A model generated the notes under the pieces. The model was not told the DNA's origin, did no database searches, and saw only the letters and a list, made by a program, of their open reading frames with translations. From Platerodrilus igneus (lineage: Eukaryota; Arthropoda; Insecta; Coleoptera; Lycidae), in assembly GCA_036346225.1 (NCBI GenBank), contig JARFIW010001452.1, positions 310,001-374,000 on the forward strand: a stretch of DNA of 64,000 bases. Reading direction: 5' to 3'. How positions within the stretch are numbered: position 1 is the stretch's first letter; every line of letters begins with the position of its first letter. The translations under genes and the position numbers were made by a program. Shown piece after piece: positions 47,190 to 58,925 of this stretch.

Positions 47190-48800
47190 TTATAAAGAAT
47201 GCTGATGCTGCTCTTAAAAGTAGCTGGAGTTTAAGAAAAAGCAGAAAGACATAGCATTCATCATAGTATTTTACGCAGGCACTTGAAAAAAAGGTATTAA
47301 CATGAAATCAATTGGTGGACAAACTGCCCTAACAACTGAAGAAGAAAAAGCATTTGCGGATAGACCGCAAATATGTGGTGATTGGAAGTATTCAACGGAT
47401 TTTTTAACTTTGAGGTTCTTTGTTAAAGACCTTTTAGAACGAAAACGAAAAATTATAAAACCATTTAAGAACAATCTTCCAGGTCGTGATTTTGCGAATA
47501 GTTTTTTACAACACCATAAAGATAAATTAGCTGTAAGAATGTGTCAAAATATAAAACGTTCTAGAGCTGAACTTTCAGAAGAAATAACAGATGTCCCTTC
47601 TTCCAAATGGCTTAGCAATGATGAGGCGAACCTCACCGATAATTTGTTGAGACGCAAAGTTATAACAAGAAGAAGGACCAAATAACCGAAACAAGTAATA
47701 AATTTGTCAAAGTCATCTACATCTGTAATGTTTGCTGCCTGTCGAAATGAAAGTATACACCCTCTTTATGTTGTTTATAAAGCTCAGCATTTGTACCAAA
47801 GCTGGACAGAAGGCGGACCGAAAAATGCAAGGTACAATAGATCAAAATCATGATGGTTTGGCTACTTTCGTTTTGCCGATTGGATCAAAACAATAGCTGT
47901 CCCTAAGTAGACAAGTTGGAAAAAAATTCCTCATTGCAGACAAATTTTCTTCACATTTATCTTTAGAATCACTAAGACTGCGTCAAGAAAGTGATTCAAG
48001 ATTTATATTTCTCCTAGCCAACTCACATAGCCCAACCCTTAGGCATAGCTATTTTCAGGCCCTTAAAAATTAACCGGAATAAAGTATTGGAAGAATGGAA
48101 GAAGGGGCCTAGGAAAAATGAAGCAGGAGTTCCAAAAGACAAATTTCCCATTCTCTTGAAAAAGGCATGTGAATGTTTAAAGAAAGATAATGTAATTTTC
48201 GAATATAAGATGTGGTGTTTTACCTCTAATTCCAGAAAATGTAATGACAATGCTGCAACATGTTGATAAAAATCGGCAAACCAATGATCTAAAACAAACT
48301 ATTAAGACCATTGATATTAGTTTTGAGGAGCTCTAACAAAGTCTGAGACAAGGTGAGACATAACTATAAAGAAGAGGACAAAAATTGCTATAACTCCGGA
48401 CAAAAATGGGAGTGTTGATGATTTCACAACTGAGTATGCGAATCAAGATCAAACTACAGTTTCTAATGACCCAAACTGTCCGTTGAAATACCTGAAAACA
48501 TGAAACATAAAATTCCAGGAAGAAGACAAAAATCATTGATGACTCAACAGAGAATTTTAATGCCGTTTCATTGTAAGATAGCGATGAACAAATAATTTTA
48601 TCGTCTTCAATAGATGACTCTAATTTACAAAAGGAAAATACGACTGTGGGAGAAATGTCTATCAGCCCAGGCGAATTTGTCATGGTTAAAGTGAATGGAA
48701 AAGTGAAAAATTCTTTCTGATTTAATGTTTGTAAGATGTCTTACTCTGAGGACGATGGATTTGTTGGTTCCACAAACAAAGAAATTTATTTTGACAGGTA
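47190..48800 (+). pseudogene. pogo/jerky-type DDE transposase pseudogene
   Basis: A helix-turn-helix remnant (NADAALKSSWSLRKSRK) lies at 47200-47250. An open piece 47302-47685 (127 codons) follows: GGQTALTTEEEKAFADRPQI, FKNNLPGRDFANSFLQHHKD, LAVRMCQNIKRSRAELSEEI, SNDEANLTDN (first catalytic Asp region). Further on, in broken frames, come SKSSTSVMFAA (47705), YVVYKAQHLYQSWTEGGPKN (47775) and RYNRSKS, then a NSH-Q-like segment near 48030 and WKKGPRKNEAGVPKDKFPIL (about 48100). The acidic C-terminal region with SSSIDDSNLQKENTTVGEMS runs to about 48710. Several stops; inactive. Confidence 0.8.
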
Positions 48801-48804
48801 AAGA

Positions 48805-49689
48805 TTATTTTTTTCCAAAAACGATGCAGTCAGGAAACTTTCCGTTCCAACGTTAAGTTCAAGTTCTCGATATCCTACATAATTGTTTTTAAGTACGATT
48901 TCAGTGATACTACAACCTACTGCTAATTGGTATATAAATAATTTTACTGTATATATAAATGTATACATTTATAAATGTAGCTATTGATATAAAATGTAGT
49001 AGTGTAAGAATTCACGTGTTTTCTACGTAAATAAATCTTTTTTTCAGACCAAGTTCTTACTCTACATTCCAATACGCACAAATGTATTTATGCTGTTCCT
49101 ATTTACTCAGTACTTATTCAAATAGAATCAACAATAGGATTTTGAAATCTGCTTCTATTCACTCTTATTTGTGGAATGCATAGAAACACAATGTTGTATT
49201 TGTTTTGTTTAGTATTTCAAATTTAAGCTATAAATAATCTTACATTGTAAGGTACAACATACACCCGAATTTTAGGTAATTTTTGCAATTTTATCTAATA
49301 CTCACACTGCAAGTTTTACCGTTGAAGTTGAAAAGTGTTTCAATTCAACCTGTTCTGCGGTATTAAAAAGGTTTGTGTAATTAATTGATAATAAATAACT
49401 GTTGTTGTTTGTGCAAAAGAATTTTCGTTACAATATGCACGTGGCAAAAGTACTAGTAATAAAAAATTCTTGAAAAAATACAATAAATACAAAATAAAAT
49501 GAAATTGAATAAAATGTTGATGAATTAAATTGGCAGCCTTAATTAAACTCATTCATGTTATAAAATATATTAAAAAAGCACTGCCATTAGAAATAATATC
49601 CGAAAATCCAAGTTTATTTATTACCATCATCATTAATTTAGTAAATAATAATAAAACTCTTAACAAAACACATTCAAGTAAGTGTAGAG
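48805..49689. other. AT-rich stretch without recognised features
   Basis: Nothing identifiable beyond short motif-free open frames. Confidence 0.5.
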
Positions 49690-49971
49690 TTGACCTATGT
49701 TAATACTCCCTGTATGTTTGTTGTGGTTTGTTTAGCATTTTTCTTAAGCTTCTTTGGGAATTGAACCACTCATAGTTTTTAAAATTAACTTTATTTACGT
49801 TTCAATCCATGACCTAGGATCGTTTTCAATTTATGTCATAAACATCAAACTTAAATTTATTATTTTGACAACGATCTTTGGTCATGGATCGTAAAGTAAA
49901 TAAAGATGGTTTTAAAATTACTATGAGTGGTTCAATTCCCAAAGGAGATTAAGAAAAATTGACCTATGTTA
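49690..49971. mobile_element. Mini-insertion of two inverted PLE 5' ends with 13-bp target duplication
   Basis: TTGACCTATGTTA at 49690-49702 is repeated at 49959-49971. Between them a minus-oriented PLE 5' end (49836-49703: hairpin, ORF start, CAACAAACATACAGGG) meets a plus-oriented PLE 5' end (about 49828-49958) sharing the same hairpin region. No RT or endonuclease sequence is present, only ~255 bases of inverted 5' ends. Confidence 0.85.
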
Positions 49972-50299
49972 CTAAAGAAAATAAAGTATCACATCTGTTT
50001 TAGTCGGACAATTTAGTATTAACAAAATTATTTAATAACAATGTTCTCCATTCAGATTAGAGCTATAATAAAAGTTATTTTCAAAATTTCCGTCGAACTA
50101 AAAAATTTTGAGAGTTAAGTGTCGCCAGTAAAGAGACGGGTTGATCTGAAGTCAGTGTTACCGTTAGACTTTTCTCCAGATCTCTAAGTTGTTTTCGATT
50201 TCAACCGATCTTGTTTTTGCTCATTTTAAAGCTATTTTTTGAGATTTTACTGTTGTTTTTTTTACCATAGGAATTAAAAACCTACCCTTGAATTTAGTA
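49972..50299. other. Unique flank left of the provirus
   Basis: No gene seen. This is the pre-insertion sequence that joins to 59484 across the provirus. Confidence 0.5.
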
Positions 50300-50303
50300 C
50301 GCG
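50300..50303. repeat. CGCG target-site duplication, left
   Basis: CGCG immediately before the 5' LTR, repeated at 59480-59483 after the 3' LTR. Four bases is the errantivirus duplication length. Confidence 0.85.
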
Positions 50304-50859
50304 AGTTATGTATCCCCCAATTACCTATATATATTGATGTATTGAATCTAATATGAATTATTAGAAATTATTAAGTAAAAGTATAAGTTCAATGCAACAT
50401 TGTAACGCAAGGATAACCCAGAGAGGTTATCGACAGTTCATGTGAACGGACATGCAACTTTGCATCCGTGAGGGCAGTGATACTGCAGGTGGCAGGTCAC
50501 AGGCGGTCAACAGACCGCAATTACTTAGAATTAAGTTGTTACATTGTATTAAAGTGTACAATTAAAGAGAAATGCAGACATGAGATCTACAAGTTCTCAC
50601 AGCCGTGTGAGGGGCAGGTTATTATAAAAAGCCCGGGAGCTCAATGCCCGGCAGTCAGTCTTCGAACTCCATACTTCGTTGTTCAAGCTACTCAACCGAG
50701 TCAGTCTCCAAACTCCATACTTCGTTGTTTGAGCTACTCACCTGTACAATAATTAATTTTAGTATTATGTACAAGTTATCCAAATTTTAACTAATAAAAA
50801 TATTGTTAAAGTTTCAAAGTGTTTTTAAAAAACCAGCTCCAAAGGCCCGAACTTTAACT
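50304..50859 (+). repeat. 5' LTR of the errantivirus-type element
   Basis: 556 bases. Starts AGTTATGTATCCCCC, contains TTATAAAAAGCCCGGG (a TATAA box candidate near 50620) and AATAAAAATATTG (polyadenylation signal candidate near 50793), and ends AACTTTAACT. Matches 58926-59479 with two single-base indels and about six substitutions. A 94-codon open frame across it is shared by both LTRs and is not evidence of a gene. Confidence 0.95.
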
Positions 50860-50870
50860 GGCGCAGTCGT
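50859..50870 (+). promoter_or_regulatory. Primer-binding site, tRNA-Ser type
   Basis: TGGCGCAGTCGT begins at the last base of the 5' LTR. TGGCGCAGTCG is the serine-tRNA type primer site used by gypsy-group errantiviruses. Confidence 0.85.
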
Positions 50871-52888
50871 AACGGATGTCAAAAGGGCACTGAAAATCCA
50901 AAAATCGGAAGATTGGTGACCAAGAATTTTAATTCGAAATTTTGGCAGAACCCAAACCAAGTTGGAGGAAGAACAAGCATAGTCTGAATCCAGCAACAAA
51001 CCAAGTTGGACAAGGAACAAGAATCGTCTAAGGCCAACAAAACAAACCAAGGTGGACAAGATACAGAATCGATCGAACCCACCAAAGAAACAGATGAAAC
51101 TAGTGTAAGTTCATTTCCATAAAAATTTTTTTAAACCAAATTATAATTGATATATGCTAGTATTATAACTATTGAGTACCATTTATATTTACTGTTTATG
51201 AATTGTATTTTTATGAATATTTTTTGAAAATAGTTCAAAGTGAATTAATTTCAAAACGAGACTGTATAACATTTTATGAGACGAATGTAAAAGAGATAAA
51301 ATTTTTCTTTAAAAGCAAATGAAACTTGAAGTTTAAAAGAAATTTTCTTTTAAAACAAATGAGAATTAATATTAAGAGATCCTTACCATAATAAATAGAA
51401 CAAACTCAAAATAATCCAAAAATAAACGGGCGCACATTTACTAACACCAAAATAAGAAGCGCGATTCAAACCCACGTTTATAAACCGGTAAACTAACGCG
51501 AAATTAATTTCAAAGCTAAAGATAATCTTTAAGCAATCACAAAACAATTATTTGAAACCATTGACCTGATAAATCATAGCAAACACTCTGCTACGGTAAC
51601 CTAAAACCACCTAAGAAAACAAAGCTCGCATCTATTATACAATTAAAACTCGGAGAAAATCGTTTTCAGAATCCTTGCACAGTACTAAAGAAATAGCTTT
51701 CAGGAACTTTCAGTACTAAAGCAATTCGCATCATAAGTATTAATCTATCACGGAATTATAGAAGCGCATTAAAATTACACCACAACACTCTATAAATAAA
51801 GTGCAGTAAAACGGTCATCATAAGAAGCTTTAATTAAAACGCTGAAAACCTACATTACGAAGAGATTCAATTACCAACAAGCATTATAATACCGAGAGAT
51901 CTAAAAATAAAACAGACATAACACTTTACATTAGCGAGTACGGAAAGTCAATTATCTAATTCCATAAACTAACACCTGTAAGTGCAATTACCTCAACAAG
52001 TATAATCATATGTACGCAATTATTACAAAGTAACGAACACTATATCTTTTAGTAGTTCATGCAAACAATAAAGTGCAACCTCGAGTCATATTAATTACAA
52101 GTTGACAGAAGTTAAATAAAACAACGCTAAACGAGAATAAACCCATCCATTTCAGATTCCTTAAGAAAGATAAATTAAAAGCTGCATAAAAACAATTAAT
52201 CCAAGACTACGGTAAATAAATTCAACATTATTGAATACAAATCTCGTGAATACATCACCGCATTGTGTAATTAAATATAAATAAACAACGACTACGATTT
52301 TAAAAATAACTCGACGCAATATAAACTTAAAATTAATAAATCTAATACTACAAGTACGAAATTAATCTCAAATTCTTACCAAAATTTTATCCACCCAATC
52401 CAAATTGAAAATTAACCATTCCTAACAAAAAAATAACGCCGAAAAATAACGAAATAAACATCAACCTTTACCAAATCTTTATGTACCTAATCTAATTGAA
52501 AAATTAACACACCAAAACCAAAGTTAACGTTTCAAATAGCTAAATCAACATCAATTTTTTACAAAACTCTAAGTTATCCAATCTAAAAAGGAAAATTTAA
52601 AAAAACCAAAGAAAAAATAACGTCATAAAAAGGAAAATCATCCCCAATTTTACAAAATTCAAAATTATTTCGTCCAAAAGAAAAACTAATACATCCAAAG
52701 CATAATTAACGCTACAAATAGAAAATCAACCCCAATTTTACAAAATTTGAAATTTTACAACCCAAACGGAAAATTAATAAATCCGAAGCAAAAGTAACCA
52801 TACAAATAACGAAATAAAGCTAATTCAAAAAAAAATAAAAAAAATTTTTTTGAAATTTCCCAAAAATCGAAAACAACCCTTAACCAAC
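50871..52888 (+). other. Two-kilobase A-rich leader with degenerate tandem repeats
   Basis: An untranslated leader between primer site and gag. Near the start are three short units containing AAACCAAGTTGGACAAG-like sequence (50955-51065). At 52357-52810 about five diverged ~90-bp units each combine ATCAACCCCAATTTTACAAA-like, GGAAAATTAA and TAACG blocks. A splice-donor-like GTAAGT lies at 51105-51110. The leader is almost free of long open frames on the plus strand. Confidence 0.7.
51105..51110 (+). promoter_or_regulatory. Candidate splice donor for env mRNA
   Basis: GTAAGT preceded by an AUG at 51094-51096, eleven bases upstream of the exon boundary. Together with the acceptor-like TTTCAG ending at 57637 it would put that AUG in frame with the open frame that overlaps the end of pol, the arrangement errantiviruses use to express env. 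Confidence 0.5.
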
Positions 52889-54072
52889 ATGAGTAACACA
52901 GACTTACGTCTCTATTTGGAGACAATTCAGACATTTGATGGCACGGAAGCCCATCTCTCAAATTTCATTGGAGCAGCCGAAATGTTCCTAAAACCTTTAC
53001 AAACCCGGAGATGACGCAAGAAATTCATTGCTTATACGCTTAGTAATAAGTAAACTAGCCGGAAGGGCACTAACATTAATCGCCAGTAGGGACGACTTAT
53101 CGGAATGGGACCAGTTTAAACAGCTACTAATTGCATATTTTGGAGACCAACGTAATATAAAATGCCTGGTACGAGACCTAATAAACCTTAGAATGGAACA
53201 CAATCAATCCCCCTACCAATTCGGAATGAAATGCCAAGACGTGAGAAGTTTAATTTTAACAAAATTAAAAATCGAAGAACCCGATCAAAACGTTAGACAT
53301 TTAAAACAAAATGTATGACGAAATGGCACTAGACACATATATAAACGCTTTACCAGAACGACTATCGGATAAAATCAGATTCCAACGACCCCAAAATCTA
53401 GAAGAAGCTATGAGCCTAGTAATAGAAGAAGAAAATGTAATGTATTACCGCAACAGACTATACAACCCCAACGCGAATAAAAGCTATTCACCAACAAAAA
53501 CTATACAAGCTACAAGACAAACGATCCCTCAACAAAAATTCACACCCTTTAACTCACAAACAAATCAACCGCGAAGTAACAACCCAAGTTTTAACAATAC
53601 CAATTTTAATAATCAATTTAAAAATTTTTCAAGACCAACATTCAACCCAACTTTTACGAAACCCGCATTCCAACCGAGATTTAATCAAAACCTAAACCAA
53701 CCAAGACCAGCATTCAACGCAAACCCCAATAGAAATACACCAATGACTAATACTCATAACAACCCTAACAATTACTACAAACCAACACCAATGGACACCT
53801 CATCTGGTAACACCAGACAAAACACAAAAATAACACATATCCGACCAAACCCTCATCAGAAACGTAATTTTACATCAGAGGAATTATTTCATCAAGAAAT
53901 AGAAAAATCTGACACTGACCAGAATAATTACATTGAGACACCTACGAACAATGAATCAAACCATGCAGAAACTTACGAACGTGACGAACAATACGAAACT
54001 TACGAGGAGTATGATGAAGAAAACTCGAACTCAAATTTTCAAATGGACCCGTTCATAGACAACCAAACTTAA
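52889..54072 (+). pseudogene. gag of the errantivirus-type element, two frameshifts
   Basis: Structural polyprotein of the particle. Starts MSNTDLRLYLETIQTFDGTE at 52889. The frame shifts by +1 near 53005-53015 and the capsid-like stretch continues to 53318 (ISKLAGRALTLIASRDDLSE, FKQLLIAYFGDQRNIKCLVR). A second +1 shift in an A-run near 53300 leads to the last open piece, 53311-54072 (DTYINALPERLSDKIRFQRP, then a long Asn/Gln/Pro-rich tail with Phe-Asn repeats, then acidic YERDEQYETYEEYDEEN). No CCHC knuckle is visible, as in gypsy-group gag proteins. An AAATTTT slippery heptamer in gag phase lies at 54033-54039. Confidence 0.85.
54033..54039 (+). promoter_or_regulatory. Candidate -1 ribosomal frameshift site (gag to pol)
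   Basis: AAATTTT fits X XXY YYZ in the gag frame (AAT TTT codons at 54034-54039). A shift of -1 here enters the frame that holds the protease LIDTGSSKT motif at 54138, and that frame is open across the gag stop at 54070-54072. Confidence 0.65.
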
Positions 54073-54416
54073 TAAATTTAAATAACATAAGTCACTTAGT
54101 ATTACCATACATAGAAATACCCCACGCCGAATTCAAACTATTAATTGACACCGGATCATCTAAAACATTAATTAGCCCCAGAACCGTACAAAAACATTAT
54201 TTAGATTATGTAGAAAGAGAACCATTTAAAATCAAAACAGCCCATCAAACAACACTACACCAATTCGTAGCAAATATACCCTTACCGAGAACATTTAATG
54301 TTAAAATGAAACATAAATTTTGTGTATTCGAATTTAACGACAAATATGACGGATTAATAGGAATGGACCTTCTAAGAAAATTAGGAGCCAACATTGACAT
54401 TAAAATCGCTTATTAA
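54040..54416 (+). pseudogene. pol, protease part
   Basis: Aspartic protease region in the -1 frame relative to gag. It reads ISHLVLPYIEIPHAEFKL, then LLIDTGSSKTLISP with the DTG active site (about 54140), and YDGLIGMDLLRKLGANIDI near the end. The frame stops at 54414-54416. The linker to RT then moves through two more frames (54413-54460) before RT, so the polyprotein is broken here. Confidence 0.85.
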
Positions 54417-54459
54417 GGACAAAATACGGAAAAATCCCAATTAATTTCAAAACACACAA

Positions 54460-55281
54460 GTTGAACAAAAATACACTATAGAACCCCGAACGGAAAGAAA
54501 AATAAAAATCCCAGTAAAATCTAACAAAAATTTAGGAATAATAAATCATATGACATTTCAACAAGGAGTAGAAACCCCAACTGCCTTAGTACAAATAAAA
54601 GATAACTTTGCAACCACAACAATATTAAATTCAAACGACTATCCCGTAGAATTATCATTGACAGACCCAATTAACGTAGAAGAACTAAATTTTAACGAAA
54701 TGGAAATAGACGAAAATTTAGAAAACGATTACAACCCAATAGAACATGACGAAATGTTAAGAGAAAATTTAACTAACATCCGCTTTAATACCGATATCAA
54801 TCAAGAAGAAGAAAGAGCAATTAAAAGCTTATGTTTCGAATACCGCGACATATTCCATTGCGAAGGAATACCAATAACATTCACCAACACAGTAAAACAT
54901 AATATCGAGTTAACAGACAATAAACCAATTTTTACAAAAGCATACAGACTACCTCATGCAAGCCAAGAAGAAGCTGACAGACAAGTAGCAGACTTATTAG
55001 ACCAAGACATAATCCAGCACTCCAATTCACCATGGAGCAGCCCCGTGTTAATAGTACCTAAGAAATTAGACGCAACCGGAAAGAGAAAGTACAGAATGGT
55101 AATAGATTATAGAAAGTTAAATGAAAAAACGGTAGATGACAAATATCCACTACCAAATATTACCGAAATTTTAGATAAATTAGGCAAATGCCAATATTTT
55201 ACAACATTAGACCTAGCATCAGGATACCATCAGGTAGAGATGGCAGAAAAGACATATCAAAACAGCCTTCAGCACACCTAG
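54460..55281 (+). pseudogene. pol, reverse transcriptase N-terminal part
   Basis: Open from about 54460 (first internal Met 54550). Contains SPWSSPVLIVPKKLDATGKR, YRMVIDYRKLNEKTVDDKYP and [15 protein letters not shown] with the first catalytic Asp (about 55215). The frame ends at 55279-55281 because of a net single-base shift in the A-rich stretch 55246-55262. Confidence 0.9.
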
Positions 55282-55972
55282 AGGACATTACGAGTACAAA
55301 CGAATGCCATTTGGACTAAAGAACGCACCCGCTACTTTCCAGAGAGTCATGGACAATATACTACGAGGAATACACAATGAGAAATGCCTTGTATACCTTG
55401 ACGACATCATAGTTTATTCCACATCACTGGTAGAACACATAGAAAGATTGAAAGAAGTATTTGAAAGACTTAGACAAGCACATTTTAAAGTACAATTAGA
55501 CAAAAGTGAATTCTTACAAAAAGAAGTATCATTTTTAGGACATGTAATAACACCCCAAGGAGTAATGCCAAATCCAGACAAAACAAATGCAGTTCTAAAT
55601 TACCCATTGCCAAAAACAAACAAAGAAATTAAAGGATTTCTAGGACTTAGTGGTTACTACCGCAAATTCATTAAAGGTTACGCTCAGATAACCAAACCCC
55701 TGACAAATTGTTTAAAAAAGGGAAACAAAATTGAACACACCCCGGAATTTATTAAAGCAGTAGACAAAATCAAAAACATATTAACTAATCACCCTGTATT
55801 AGAATACCCAGACTTTACAAAACCATTTATACTGACGACAGATGCATCGAATGTAGCATTAGGCGCAGTATTGAGCCAAGGAAAAGTAGGTAGCGATAAA
55901 CCTATCAGCTACGCATCCAGAACCCTAAATGAAACCGAACAAAAATATAGCACTATAGAAAAGAATTATTAG
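55262..55972 (+). pseudogene. pol, reverse transcriptase C-terminal part and RNase H start
   Basis: Continues [35 protein letters not shown] (YLDD catalytic pair, about 55395), [40 protein letters not shown], then RNase H with [20 protein letters not shown] (about 55837) and [11 protein letters not shown] stop at 55970-55972 follows a one-base shift in the A-run at 55960. Confidence 0.9.
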
Positions 55973-57675
55973 CCATAATTTGGGCAACAAAATATTTTAG
56001 ACCTTACCTATACGGAAGAAAATTTTACATATATACCGACCATAGACCACTAGTATGGTTATGCAAACTGAAAGAACCGAATTCAAAATTACAAAGATGG
56101 AGAATCAGACTCGAAGAGTGTGATTACGAAATTATATATAAAAAGGGAATTTATAACAACAACGCAGACGCTTTAAGCAGAATTCAACTCAATGCATTAG
56201 AAACGGAATCCATTATAGGTAACGTAGACGAAGAAGAAATAAGGGAAGATCCAGACGAGATCGACACGATACATTCGACACAAAACGAAGAACCAAAAAA
56301 CGCGATTAAAATTTTAAATGAAGCAATCGATATGAAACCCAACCAATTTATAATAACCGAAGTTTTAAATAACCCCAATCCAGTAAAATATACAAAAGTA
56401 GATAACAAAAAGATATATCAAATTCAAATAACTAAAGATGACAACAAAGAACAAATAACTAAAATTCTAAAAGAATACACCCCCGAGAAAAAACGATTTT
56501 ATTTTTATTTCAATACCGAACATTTATACCAAAGATTTTCAGAATTATACATTAAATTATTCAACAACTCTGGACCTGAACTCATCAGATGTACTAGAAA
56601 ACTAATAACACTAGACGACCCTGACGAAATAAACGATGTAATTAGAAATCAACACGAAGGAAAAACCAACCATCGTGGAATTAACGAAACAATAAAGCAA
56701 CTTGTAAGACGTTATTATTTTAAAGACATGAAGGACTTGACCACAGATTTTATTAACCAATGCGAACTATGTGACAAAGCGAAATACGATAGAAAACCCC
56801 CAAAGATACCCTTAATGTTAACCAAAACACCCGACAAACCATTTCAAAAACTACATGCCGATACTCTAGTAGTAGAAGCTCAAAACTATCTAACAATTGT
56901 AGACGCATTTACAAAAATAGGCCAAGCAATACCAATCACATCCAAAAATAGCATTGACGTGACCCAAGGATTTTTACAATATTTCACATTTTACGGAACA
57001 CCCGAATCAATCACTTTAGACAATGGTAGCGAATTTAAAAACGAGACAATACAAAACACGTTAGAACTTCACAAAATAAAAATTCATTTCATAACGGAAA
57101 ACCACCCTAAATCCAACGGACTAATTGAACGACTACATTTAACCCTGTTAGAACAAATTCGATTATTAAGAATAAATTATAAAAAGGAACATATAACCAA
57201 TTTAATGTCATACGCACTAATCGCCTATAATAACACTATTCACTCATCAACAAATTTTACACCCTTAGAATTAACATTAGGACATTCAGATTCACGAAAT
57301 CCCTATGACATACACTACAATAAAGAAGTATATCAACAATATGCAAAAGACCACAAAGAAAAAGTAAAAATAACTTACGACAAGGTAAAAGATAAATTAG
57401 AAAACGATAAAGAACGTATCACCACAACCAGAAACAAAAATACCGACTCAAATAAATTTTCAATAGGACAAACCGTATATGAGAAAAACTTTCAAAGCAA
57501 GCGACATAAAACAGCACCCAGAAATTTAGGACCATTCAAAATTAAGAAAATATCAGATAAAAACATAGCAGTAGTAGACAACGGTAAAATAACGAAATAC
57601 ATTCATTTAAAAAACCTAAGATACCCTGTAATTTCAGATGGACAGTCATCACCCTTACCGTCAACCTCCACCTAG
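55963..57675 (+). pseudogene. pol, RNase H end and integrase
   Basis: The end of RNase H (YTDHRPLVWLCKLKEPNSKL, NNNADALSRI) and the whole integrase in one open frame to 57675 (first convenient Met 56332). The zinc finger HEGKTNHRGINETIKQLVRR ... CELC (about 56652-56775) gives the HHCC ligands. The catalytic triad is in LHADTLVVEAQNYL (56853), SITLDNGSEF (about 57009) and NGLIERLHLTLL (Glu, about 57130). The C-terminal region keeps NLGPFKIKKISDKNIAVVDN and ends SSPLPSTST. It inserts the DNA copy into chromosomes. This is the only intact enzymatic block in the provirus, but it is cut off from upstream pol by the shifts. Confidence 0.9.
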
Positions 57676-57743
57676 GTAGAACGGACAACCAAGTAATAAT
57701 AGAACATATAAAAACAAACCCCAGTATACTACCAATAAACTAG
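57638..57743 (+). other. env leader open frame overlapping the end of pol
   Basis: Downstream of the TTTCAG ending at 57637, a frame different from pol encodes a hydrophobic, signal-peptide-like stretch and stays open to a TAG at 57741-57743. It lacks its own AUG; one could come from the leader by splicing. The expected receptor-facing half of env does not follow it. Confidence 0.5.
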
Positions 57744-57792
57744 TCAGTATACAAAATACAATATTTACTCAATAATATCAACCCTTACTTTA

Positions 57793-58734
57793 ATGCAACA
57801 AATTTTAGCAACATTAGAAAACGCAGTAACATTTGCAAAACTAAATACCTTACACTCTAGTATTATTGAACCAACCGATTTATTAAACGAATTAATAAGA
57901 ATTAAATCACTTATAATTAACAGTAAATTACCTTTTGATGTAACCGAATCGAACATTCTAATATTTGAAAAGATAGCTATAGTAAAAGGCTACATTAAGA
58001 ATAACGAAATAATATTTTTAATAGAAATCCCGATAGTAGAAAGTAACAATTATCAATATTATCATTTATTTGCTTTTCCAACGAAAGTTACTAGCACATA
58101 CCAAGTAATCATACCCAAAACCAAATTCCTATCCCTAAATGAACTGAGATATGGTTATACAAACGAAAAATGTACTGAAGTAACACCAAACCAATATTTA
58201 TGTCAATCGATGACGACAACAACCATTCAAGAAGACAGCCCTTGTGAAGTACAACTATTAAAATTCTCAAATCATTACGAAAACTGTGAAACCAAACAAG
58301 TGCAAATAACTAATATGAAAATTCAAAAAGTTACAGATAACAAATGGATAGCCATTTTCCCAACAGAAGTAATAGCAACCATCCACTGCAACCAAGATGA
58401 AAATAACCAAGCATTAATCGGAAGCAAACTAATTACCCTCAAAGAAGATTGTTATGTGAAATTGAAAGATGAAGTTATCAGAGTTTATCAAGATCCCATA
58501 GCAACAAAGAAACTTGCAAACCTACCGGAACTACAATTCAAAATACAACAAGAAGACGAAGAAATAAACAAGAAACCTATGAAGCTAGAGCATCTAGACT
58601 TAGACGATCTCAACCACGCCGTGAAATTAGTGGAAAGTTATAAAGAACAATTAAGTGAAATCAAAACGCCAAAGTTACATTATAATAATATAAGTGTTTG
58701 GACAATTGTATTAACCATTTTAATAATTTTGTAA
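57793..58734 (+). pseudogene. env, C-terminal half (baculovirus F-like), N-terminal half missing
   Basis: 313 codons related to the C-terminal portion of errantivirus envelope proteins, homologues of baculovirus F fusion proteins. Recognisable points are ENAVTFAKLNTLHSSI near the start, LPFDVTESNILIFEKI, FLIEIPIVESNNYQYYHLFA and a cysteine-rich middle. A hydrophobic C-terminal segment, ISVWTIVLTILIIL, is the candidate membrane anchor. The N-terminal half (expected to hold the cleavage site and fusion peptide) is absent between the leader frame and this piece. A basic tail of ~30 codons lies in the next frame after the stop (58733-58826), suggesting one more single-base shift. Not a functional glycoprotein as it stands. 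Confidence 0.8.
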
Positions 58735-58916
58735 TCATGTATGTATTATACAAAATGTACCTTAGATATAAGAATGAAGGAAACAGTTCTAGATATAAGG
58801 AAACAAAGAGAAAAAGGAAACAATAAGCATACCATTAGAAACAATGAATTTTAAATGAATTTAAATAATGTATTTTATGTATTTAAAATTAAGAAAACTC
58901 TTAATTTTTCATTTAC

Positions 58917-58925
58917 GGTGGGAGG
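58917..58925 (+). promoter_or_regulatory. Polypurine tract
   Basis: GGTGGGAGG directly before the 3' LTR; the expected primer for plus-strand DNA synthesis. Confidence 0.8.

Noticed and set aside
50468..50752. 94-codon open frame repeated at 59088-59372
   Set aside because: Lies wholly inside the two LTRs; kept open by LTR similarity. Differences between copies change amino acids freely, so no sign of coding constraint.
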